Assembly (NCBI GenBank): GCA_019843655.1
Contig: JACDQD010000004.1
Location: forward strand, 28,345,872-28,409,871
Source: Lethocerus indicus
Taxonomy: Eukaryota > Arthropoda > Insecta > Hemiptera > Belostomatidae
Length of the DNA stretch: 64,000 bases
Reading direction: 5' to 3'
Shown here: one piece after another, positions 11,386 through 23,339 of the stretch
How the letters are laid out: the number at the start of each line of letters is the position of its first letter
How positions within the stretch are numbered: position 1 is the stretch's first letter
Notes under the pieces: generated by a model
Database searches by the model: none
The model's input: the letters and a program-made list of their open reading frames with translations, nothing else
What the model was told of the DNA's origin: nothing
Program-made: the position numbers and the translations under genes

Positions 11386-14300
11386 GTCAGTACTGTTAAC
11401 TTATGTATCTTATTAACTAATGTTAATAACTAAGCATTATTTGTATTTATGTCTACACTATAATATAAACGACGACACGTGCACTTCGTCTCTACAACTA
11501 TCCGTGTCGCGGTTTATTTCACAGAAATTAAAAAGCAGTGACATGTTTTCAGAAAAAATGTCTATAAAATCCGATGTGTTTTGTCACTGTACTACTCCCT
11601 ACTGACAGTGTACGACGGGTCAGCAGTAAATAAATGTCCTTTGCGAGATATATTGAGCGAACATTTATAAGTTACGGAACTACGGCCGACATGTTGTACG
11701 ATACAAACAGTTGTGGTTTGAAATCCGATTATGTTAGTATATAACATAAAATATAGCATTTTTGCCGTCCTCGTTAGTTTTAATCGCCGTTAGTTGGCAA
11801 ACGTTATTTACGGCCGGATTCCGCAATTTCGAAAATTTTCCCCGCTTCCATTTATACACCGGCGGACGGACGTCAGCGATAAGTGCTGTTTCCGACAGTG
11901 TCTTGGCAATTCTTTACACAGAAATAATTTATGATTGTTTTGCGGTCAAAGATAATTTCCGTTTTTTTTTCTGTGTCTCTCCCTCTCTCCGATTTCTCAG
12001 GTATTACGCTATAGTGAAGCCGCTCAAGTACCCGATCAACATGACTAAGAAGGTGGTCGCCATAATGCTGTTGAATACGTGGGTATCACCGGCCATCATC
12101 TCGTTTGTGCCGATCCTCTGCGGCTGGTACACGACGGACGAGAACCAGGAATTCAGGAACCAACACCCTGACCGTTGCGAATTCAAGGTAATAGTAACCA
12201 GTCAAAACTTGTACGAAAATTTTAATAGATGTAGTGGTAAGCAGTTGTGATGTTTTTCTCAAATGAGTATGTTGAACGAGTGAAAATAAACGACGGTAAA
12301 AATTTAGTCAGAACCTTTTCTATAATTTGAACGGGCTGAAACAATTACTTAATTTATATTCCAATAATGAAAGAGTGAATGAGTGAACGCGAAATATAAA
12401 TGCAGATATTTAGATCTTCCTACCTAATTAAAAATAACAATATAATCTCACACGTAACACACTTAAGGGTAAAGCATATTCCCGTCTGTGCTCCTTCACG
12501 GTAACATTAATTAATATTCACGTGAAATTCAGTACACGCTTAAAGGTAATTTCATAAAGGCGTTATAATTGTTAACAGAAATAAAAAATTTTCTTGAAAT
12601 ATCTTACGCGGACACAGAACTGTATAAGCTTAGGAGTCTCAATATTTTGCCAAAAAGCTACTTAAATTTAGCTATTCCGGTTGCCGAGACCTATGTCTAA
12701 ATTTGATTCTAACTGCGTATGCGAATGAAAAAACTCAAAATACCACAGGACATTAAATTTCTGTGCTATTTACTCGAGTAAATAATACTAAATAATGTTT
12801 TATATAAATATTTTACGTTTCGATGTTCTTATTTCTTCAATTTTTCAATTTATTACTCCCTGAATATTTTTATTGTTTCAACCAATAATTAAGGATGTAG
12901 AATAATCATTCATTTTGAAACGAACTTTCAAATATCCTTAATTATTAGGAGATAAATTAGCACATTGTCGGGCAAATAAATCGTTGATCTCTGTATGAAT
13001 ACAATGAAGCCACAGATTTATATTTTTCATATTCATTTCAGTTATGAATTATTTTAAAGGAACTACCAACTCTACAGATTTCTATATTCTATATATATTT
13101 CTAAATTTACGCTTCCTGTATTATTTCATTCTGAGAATTTTATTAAGCTTTATCGCTTGAAGCTATCCAGTTCGCTGGGTATTTATGCTTCTTTTACAGG
13201 CGGATGGACGTATGAATGTTAGTCCGAAAATAATTTTGATGATGTTGGGGTAATGTTATTACTTTCACTTGTGTTTTTCATGCTGTATACCGGTATACTA
13301 TAATAATACATTTCCTCCAATTGGTGGGGGGGTAATGCGATATCCCGCGGGGGCTGTGCCTCGGACGGGGGTTTTTCCCGAATTCCCGATATTGCTGCAA
13401 TATTTCATCCGAGTTGGGCATAAAATAATATTTCATCGGTTGTCTGGCGCGCAATTCGGTCTGATTGTACCTTGTTTACGTCTTCTCGGGCCAAAACAAA
13501 ATTCCATTTGCGAGTATTGGCGGCGATTTCTGGATTTCGCGAAGGGAGTTGAATGGTGGTTGGGGGGGGGGGGGATAAAACATGGATCCCCGCTCTAGAT
13601 TCAGTAGAAAATTCAAGGATTTCCCCTTTGCGCTTTTCTCCTGTTTTGTCCACCCGAAATTGATTTTCGAGAGGCGGCACTGTCCCGCAATTCCAAGCCA
13701 ACAGTTAAGGTTTTCACCCGCACTTTGACTGTCTTCGTTAGCTGATACCTCTTTAGATTATTTACCGGTAGTCCGGAAGGTATCGCTTTGGGAATTTTAT
13801 TTACAAATCCTTATTTTTTTTCTCGAAAACATAACTACAACTTGTCCTTATCAACCTTATTATAGCCGGAAAACCTCCACCAGTATTAAATCAAGCGAAT
13901 CTATTCCTTCAATAAAACATTCGAAGATCGATGGGCGGCATTAGGAAACGCCGTGTAACCGTTAATCTGGAGTGAGGGGGAGGGCCAGGGGCACGGCCTC
14001 GTCGGACAAGTTCCCTTTATCATTAGGGCCATTGTTCACAAGACGACCGGGAGTTTTCCAACGGCGGAATTCTTCGAGGGCGGTTTGAAAAGGAGGGGGG
14101 CGGTTTTTTTTCCACTCGGCAAGTTCAATTCAACACGATGCTCCAGAAGTTTTCCAAGAAGAAGACGAAGAAGGAGAAGAGGGTTGGGCCGGAAAAAAGT
14201 TCAAGTTTTATAATTAGGATGCCCCTAAATCGGATGGAATTATCGCCTGCCGCCAACCTGGAAGCGGGAGGAAGTTTCACCGCCATTCAGAATAATCTCT

Positions 14301-17300
14301 TCCTCCAATTTAAAGTATCATTAGCAATTTATGTTTCCATTATTTCGAACAAATTGCCGGCAGAAAAATTCAATTTGAAACGAGCATTTCTCCGCCAACA
14401 TTAGGTACAGCGTAATAGATCATATTTATTTATTTAAGTTGGGCGTGTAATTAGATTCTTCCTTGTATTTCCTTAGTTTTTAGTATAGACACCAAAGCTG
14501 ATGTATCGTATAGAGATGTTACATTTTACAAAACAATAAAAGTTCTCATGAAAAACATTTATAATTTTTCAGTATTAAGTAAACGAATAAGCTTTACCAT
14601 AAATACTTCATCAAATATTTCAGTCAAAAAGTACCATCGCTGGGTGGTTTCTTTTACCGCGACATATATATACCATTGTACACATAACTGTAAGGTTGAT
14701 TACACAATAAGTAAAAAGTTATAAAGAAAAGAATGTCGGTTGTAGCGCTGGCCAATCTTCAAAAAACTAATCGAACGGGCAGTGGCCGAAAATTGTTAAA
14801 ATAGAAAAAAAGCCTTCGGCGTCCAGATGGGAAAGATTTTTTCCCCTTTTAGGGCGGCCAAGTAATTCCGGCCCGGTCGTTCGGGAAATATTGTATATAG
14901 TTCTGTCAGAGGTTCCGGTCGGTTGGATCCCCCCGAGGGGCGGTGGCGGGCAGTAATGGCGGAGGCCGGCCGGCTTTGATCCACCCTGACGGCAAGAAAA
15001 AAACAATCGGGCCCAACCTTTTCCACCGCGACGCCGTCTCATCGCGGACCTCCGATTGTTCTTTGTCCCTCTACTGGGGGAGCCGGAAGAAAAACCAGGC
15101 CTCCGGCCCGCCGGGAACCAACCCCATTCTCCTCCACCGTTGGACGCCACTGCCCACATTACCGGCGTTTCGAATTTTCTAGCTAAAAAAAAATTCCTAG
15201 TTTTAACAAGCGTCAAATTTAATAAGCTAACCCTGGATGGCTCCTGTTCCGTTTAATATTATATTACCATGCTATATAATATAGCTATAATACTGTTAAT
15301 TTTTTGTTTTATCAAATGTATCATAATATGAACACCTTTCTATATCAGTTTGTCTGTTTTATTGTTTCTATATAACCTTATTTTATTGTCCTTTTGCGTT
15401 AGAATCGCGTGTCTATTTTCGTTACGTGCAGATTTTTATCATGTTTTAATGAAATTACATTTAAAACGTGTTAAATCACGTTTAGAAACACGCTATCCGC
15501 GTATGCGCCGAGTTATTAGGCAGATGAGAATCTCATTGGTTGCACAGTATATTCAAATAAACGCGAAACTTCTAATTCAACGCCTTAATGTCAACGCCTT
15601 AGCGGGCCGAAACTAACAGTATACAATGAATTCTGTCTGATTTCGTCCGTTTAGAAATTGTTTTGTAACGATGAACATAGATAGAATTACACAGATATTC
15701 GATCGAATTTTCGCCACGTTAAATGTTCGGGTGTCGTTGGAAAATAGAAATTGGTAGGCGGGCGGTGCATCTCGTCCGAATGCGTTTGTGAAAAGGTCAG
15801 ACGGCCTAGGGCGGCCTCATTAGCAGCCACAGCTGCACCACTTGTTTTTCAAGTAGGTTCATTGCAAACTCCTGTACCCGATCTTTGCACAACGTGGCCG
15901 CGTTCTAATCATGGCACCCATCATTTCCATGTATCAGTAGATGTTTTGCACAAATTAATCCACGTCAATTACCTAGTCAGATAAATCGGTATACGGTAAA
16001 TTGATTTTCAAACCATAAATCCCACCTATATACCTAAATAAATATATATACATTCATGTATGAGTAAAGTGTCCTTAAACGTGTAGATAAACGGCGATAT
16101 TATATATAAACCGTAAAATATAAGGCTTATTGATCCCATATTTAATAAACACTTCACACCAAATTGTCTAATTAAGTCGAATTCGTGGTTTGTTAAATTT
16201 TCGTTAATTTTTCAAACGCTCAACCATACCGACGCCCTCTATCTGCCGCCGGCCGTTCAGAATCAATTACTCAAATGTAATTGATTACACACATCACATT
16301 ATTCCGCACATTATTCCAGCTCATATGTTTTCAATTCCCGTTTTATAACTGGACATGTCTGAGCCGATGTTTTTGTCCCTTTAGTGTCGGTACCTAAATT
16401 CTTTTTACGACAATAATATAAAAGTTGTACTGCATTGTGTTTTTATGGTGTTTTTTTACTGCCCTCAGTCGAAAATCAGTTGCCGGAAAATCGCTTTCTG
16501 TCCTCCGTCTACGTTGCGATTCTCGCAATAAATAAAAGACGTATCGATAATTACTGTACCGATTTGATTTTATATCGGAATAATTAATAGATGGCGTGAA
16601 AATATTTTTGTTTCTCCACACGATCTGTATACGTGGCAACTGTACGCATGTATAACTTTATACGTGACCTGTGTAAATTCGTCGCTCAGTGACTTACGCG
16701 AATCATTTTGCATGGCGTTTATTGCGTGCAATAATTTTGCTGGCCCTTGACCGAATCCATCAAATGAACCACGTAGCGTTATTATGGGAACAGATATTAA
16801 TCTGTGTTCTGTTGAGTGGCGGCTACTAAGCTGCCTCAGACATGAGAATTGGCAATCATTATGTCGATAAGAAATGAACGCAGTAGATATATTATCTAGA
16901 TATAAACGTACATTAATTTAAATTTAAATCAATTAAAATAAAAGTTAATTATAACGCAATCTAATGCTAAATTCAGTCCCGCTGAAATATTTCTTTTCAG
17001 CGCACAGTTTCGGCGGCTTGAGATTAACACTTTTGCTCGTCTATAGAATCGTAACCTTCCACTGGTACCAAATGGCCTCGATGTTCAAAAAGGAAACTGA
17101 ATTTCCGGATTATTTGTCCGGCAATATTCGATTAGGCGTTCCTATGGTGGGTAATTAAGAGAAGGGAGAGTTTCTGGCTCGTTCAAAATGCTTTAACTTT
17201 TAATCGAATGAACGTTGATACCGGGAGGGAAGGGAATCGCTTCCCGTTTGAATTCGGGCCCGGCTCTCAACAGTGTTCATCATTCGATCCCCTCTGGTAC

Positions 17301-20300
17301 TGAACCGCCGTTCTGTACGATCGACCAGTTAAGAAAAATCCCCGGTACGGTCTCGGACATTTATGGTTGAACGCGCCGTGAATCTGCCAAATTCAGCAAA
17401 CGTACGACCGAAAGCGGGCCTCGGCCACTTTACACCTCCGGCCTGTATAAATATGCCCGGGGTCGGTTCTTATCTCCGGTACCGCCCACACACCCCGCCC
17501 TACATCCGCATAACATTTGCTCCACCTCGGTGTCCCACCCCTATGTCCCCCATATATTGCAAATATTTGTCGCCGAAATAAATACTGCCTGTGCACAAGA
17601 CTCGCCAGTTTCCAGATATAAGGGAGGGCAAAATCGTAGAGCGGCCGTTATCTATTGATTTAATTCATTCTACTGGGAAGGAGAAAAGATATTGGCAATA
17701 ATTGTAGTCTGAAGAGTTCACTAATTGATGACGGCGAGAACATTGCGTTTCTCACAAGTGACAATCAAGACGTGTACAAACTCGGTTAGTTTTCTACCGT
17801 TTCGGTTGCCGTCACTTTAATCGGGAATCAAGTTGATCAATCCCTTGTAACAAACTGTATAAATCAAATTCGTGTGTGTCTTAAATTTTCATAGGCCTGT
17901 GCAGTCCCATAGACTCTAGCCACATCGCTCCTCGTAATTTAATAATCAGTTTCTTGAACAAGTTTCTAATGTAAATGCTGTTTTCTGAGGACAAGAAGGC
18001 GGCACATGACCTAATGGGATAACAAATTCGCCCGTACTCGGTGCCTAAGCCGAGCGCTCCAGAAATTGAGTTAAGGGAGCAGGTTGTTTAAGTAAACTGC
18101 ACCTTCGAGCGAAAAGGCCCTAAACATAGCCTTTTGCCATCCACCGTAATCAAATACTCCGGCGAGTGTAATAGGCGGGGGGAAGGAGGGGGCGTCCACT
18201 AGAGCCTCCCGTCAGGGGCACATCATTAAATTAAGGCGAGAAAACCGCTTCTGAGTTTTAAGACCCTACAAGCATCACGAATTATGCTTATAATTTATTT
18301 TACCCCCCTTGGAGAATATATTCTCCCGTTCGTATATTTACCCTCATAATGTGTATTATTAATACATATTATTAACATAAGTATTGTAATATTTAAACCC
18401 GAAAATTAATCAAAAATGTACTCATTTAGTAACCAACAATTCCGAAATATTTTTTTTGGCACACACCAAATATCTTATTTCTTCAACTGTTTCTGGTTTA
18501 TGAAAACGGAAAATGACGTTCCGATATATCTCGGATGACTTTGTTACGATGAAAATTGCATTTTGTTCTGGCTAACTGACAAAAACTACTATGTAAATTT
18601 TGGTAATCCCGATTATACAGTTGGTTTAGCTTCCTTGAAAACGATAAGTTCAGATGATAATAATAAGTTTCATTACAAAATATGATATACTTGAGACGAT
18701 AACAACCTCATCAGTGTTGTTTATTCAAAGATGCTAACCGCTAGTCATTAGTAGTAGGCCGCAGAAAGACCCCGTGCGCTGGTTTATTCAAGCTTCGGAT
18801 CTTGTTTGCCAGGCGTTCCGACGGCTCTCCGTTTAACTTGTTCCAAGGGCGGAACATCCCGCCCCAACGTTGTTCACATACAATGTTCCCCTGTTTACCA
18901 CGGCAGTTATGTTAATACCAACAGCCCCTGCAGGGCCGCCGCCCGACCGAAACGGTGCGACTGGGACCACCGTGCAATTAATTCCTTAATTAAAAGGCTT
19001 ATATTCAGGCTCCCGCTACTAATCAGAGGGCGATTTTATATTAGCTTTCTATTTTAGTCAAAGTAATTATAAGGCACTAAACACAGGGGCGATCGATGAC
19101 ATAGGCAGCGCGAGGGTAGGTGCCAGAATGAAAATTTCAAAACGCAGCTAATTAATGAGTTAACAGTTGATACACTACTATGATTTGCACTATAGTCTGC
19201 ATGGTAATACAGCTTTTCTGACCATTTAGTAGAACGCCGCTCTTAAAGATGCTGCAGTATTTACTTAAAATTTTATGTTATTAAATTTGTGTATGTATTT
19301 CTTGTGTTAGATAATAAAGATAAAATGGAAGGGAAGGAGGGAATGCGGCTGCGGTTTTATAAATTCCTAGCTGTCGGGCGGAGGGCCCGCTCCAAGCAAA
19401 GTTCCTCTGCCGAGGAAAAGTTTCATAATTGCAATCAGAGAACTGTAAATCGGGAAAGCGGTGGAAAGCAAGGAAGGGGGGGTGGTGGAGGAGGGGCGGT
19501 ACCGGTGGGCGAGAAAAGTCCTACTATAATCAGAGGACTGGGGCTAACAGTCTGTTTAATTTCCTCGCTCTTTTAATACAAACTACTAATTAGAATGACC
19601 CGGCTAATTTTATGGGCGGGCAGTTTTCTCTCAACCTCCGCCGGCGCCGGTATCACGGACCGTTGTTTAAACCGAAACTGAGTTTTTCGTATATCGAGTT
19701 TTCCGTTAATTACGCGATCTCCACTTATCGGGCGTCGCGATTTATGAATCCCGAGAGTGGGTTGAAATAGGCAAGAATAAAATTGCGTATTTTAAATTTT
19801 AAGAAACTGAAAGCTTTTTAAGACTGAGGCGTCGTTTCTAGTTGTCAAAGTTCTACAGGTGTCAATTTTTTCTGTTTTTCCCGACGCATATTTTAATTTC
19901 TTATACAATTTAATTCTCTAACTTTCGTACTCAATGTTTAAGTTCACTGTATAGAATAGAATACACAATACGATATATTAACTATAGACGACAACATGGT
20001 TTGAATTTTATATTTTTGATTCTTAATTTAGATTTATAATTATTAACAACAAATTTTCATTACACATAGTTTCTAATATCGTTTTTACTGCTATTATTAA
20101 ATCGTCAATTTCTAACTACCTTCTATCCTATGGTTCTTGTAATCCCCCATCGTTCCAATATCAGGAGGCTGTAAAACGATCGTGAATCAGGTCAACTCGT
20201 TATCCCTTGCGCTGGTATAAATTCGCTTTTACTTCCTTTAAAACCTATGTTCCAGTGCATGTGAACGGCGTATATACCTTTATAACCGAGGGTTACAGGA

Positions 20301-23264
20301 AGACCTAATTAGATTTAGTAATTGAACCGCGGAATTGTCTCCCATAAAGACGGGGGACAGTATTGTAATTTTTATTGTTTTTACTCTTCCCAGAAACCAG
20401 GTGGTGTACATTAATCACTGCCTAATTTATACTGCTCGTTATTTACATAACCCCGCGACAAATAATTAATAACCTTAATAAAATCAGGTATATATAATTT
20501 CTGCTAAATTAAGTTTTCCTAATTAATTAATTGATTAATATCGATTTGAGCGCACGCGCGGCGAGTTAATAAGGTTCAATTATAGTTTCATGTAAAATGT
20601 TCAATATTGAAAGATGAGGAATTCAGTTTAATGGAATTCGTGTATAATTAAATTATTCGAAGTGTATTTTGTCTTGGGTCGGTAATTGTTTCTAATTAAA
20701 ACTGTTGTGGACGGGTGATTTCTCTTCGATACTCTGAATTTTTCAAACTATATCATGAACTGGTTAAAAAATAGGAATAGGTTTCTGGGTGTGGCTTTAT
20801 AACCATAACTGAAAAGTTTCACAAGAGGTAACTTATCCTTCGGGTTAGTCATTATTTAAATTTTTTTCATGATATTGATTCTCAGTGGGAATTAGAATAC
20901 AATATACAAGTCAATAAATTATCGAACACTTAAAATAGAAAATGGATATATGTACGATACTTATTTATTGGTTTATTGGTGGAAGAAAATTCGATGCAGA
21001 CTTTTTAGTATAACGGAACATCTTAGTGTTAAAAGGACGCAACATGACGGTTGTTAAAATTGTCCGATAATTATAATAATGCTACCCTTCTATCGTTCAT
21101 TAATACGTATTTCCAGTTAATCTAAAGTATTCCATCTGCTGGTCCAGGTGAACAAGGTGTACGCGATAGTTTCGTCGTTGATCTCCTTCTGGATCCCGTG
21201 CACCATAATGGTGTTCACCTACCTGCAGATCTTCAAGGAGGCGACGCGCCAGGAGAAGCAGATCCACTCGCGTATCGGCAATCAGATGCTGTTGAACAGG
21301 GACTGCAACGGCGACACCCTCGGCTCCAGCGGTGGCTCCAGCAAGGCGCTGACCCTCCACGAGGTCGGCGGCCAGGGCTCAACACCGACCAAGGACAAGC
21401 ACATCATCAAGATGAAGCGCGAGCACAAGGCGGCCCGGACACTCGGCATCATCATGGGCACTTTTATACTCTGCTGGCTTCCCTTCTTCTTGTGGTACGT
21501 GCACCGGCTCAAAGACATCAATTTTATATTAACCCTTAACGAACGAGCGCATTTAAAATTACTAGCTCTTTGGATTCGCGTTTTCAAAGATGGATACCCG
21601 GGCGGAATTTTCTTCAAGTCCAAAATATTTGATTGAAACGATCCCTTGTGAATGTATCCGATTAGAATGGAATTCTGGTAATATCGCTTGTTGACCAATA
21701 TTCAAATTTATTTTCTAACGGAATTGTGCCCATATTGAAAATTACAGAAAGAAAAGCCCAAAATTCTTCCTTTTCTACATTTTTCCAATTATTCCAAATT
21801 GATCTCTTTGTCAATCTCTTTCCACTTATTTTGCTATTTGCATAATTATTAGTTTCTTTTATTATATTATCAACTAATTCATCTGTAAAGTACAACTTGA
21901 ATATATCGATAGGCTCAACAATATTAGTAGAAATTTATGGTCCTATAACTTTGGGAGATACTGTAAATTTTATTTGTTCAAAAATATCTCGTTCAGTAAC
22001 ATTTTCCCATTTGCTTGAGTCGTCACTATCACCGTTTATATTTTCGCTGTGGCTGAGTTCATCATCAGTATCACTATCCGTAATAGACATAACACATTTT
22101 TTTAGGAAGTAAGTCATCAGAACTGTCGTAATTATTATTTTCATCACTGTCCGTAATAGGCATAACACGTTTTTTTTAGGAAGTAAGTCACTATGGAACT
22201 ATCGTAATTATCACTTTCATTTTCATCTACTACATTTCTCCAATTTTCTTTTTCAAACATATAAAATTCATCTTCGCTACTAGAAAATTCCAGGTTTCTA
22301 CTGGTACTTGGTTCTTCAACACTCCTTTTCTTTGCCATTTTTTATAAGGCTTAAATTATGGATAGAAAAAAAATAGCACGCATGTACGCACGACTTCGTC
22401 TCTCTTTTTTCTAACAGATAGTGCTCCGAAAATGACGATAACAAACTTTACTGACCGTATATAAAACGATGAATTTTCACTGAATGGATATAAAACGATT
22501 TTCACTCAATCTTTGGAGAGGAATGAGAGTAATGTGTAAAATATCACGTCATGCCGCCTGTACGGCGGCATTCGATTTTTTTAGAATATTTATAGTGTCG
22601 CGAGTATGGCGGTATTCATTCATTATTATTGTGTGGTATTTCAATACAGTGTCAAGATTAAACCTTTTTATGTAGCGATGGCATTTTTGTAAGATTTTAG
22701 ACCGTTTGCGACCATAAGTGAGAGTTGTGGAGCTGTTCTTTTAAGCTTACAGCTAAATACAAACAACTACTAAAATTCTTCCCGTTGACAGTTTACTCTC
22801 CCGAAACAGGTTATTTAACCTCGAACAAAAAAATATTTTATATCGTAAACTATGTGAATAATAGTAGTGTATTTTGTCGTTCAGAAATGTTCAAATCGTC
22901 CATATGGGGATATGATCCTACAGTATTGGACAGCGAGAAAGGCTATCGGGCTAGTCGAGTTCGAACTTTATTCAACCGTCGTCTAATATTCTAATTCAGA
23001 ATATTGAAATATATTAATGATAGTTAGGGCGGTATATAGGTTGGCCGTTTATTTCGAAACAAGATTTAACGGTGGCTGAATTATACCAGAGTCGTTGTCC
23101 GAAGTTGGGGCGGGGGCGCTTTCCCCGCGCTGTGTGTTTTGTGCCCGCAACTTAGTGTTGGACCCCATTAGTAGGAGCTGTGTAGGTGCCTTGTTCCTCC
23201 ACGGGCCCGGCATTAAACCCGACAATTTGCATTAAGTGGCCCCACTTAGGCGGGCACTCTCTCA

Positions 23265-23339
<75 letters not shown>

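Noticed and set aside
14767..15216. 149-codon minus-strand frame in intron 2
   Set aside because: It lies in a GC-rich island with frames open on both strands, is low complexity and has no domain.
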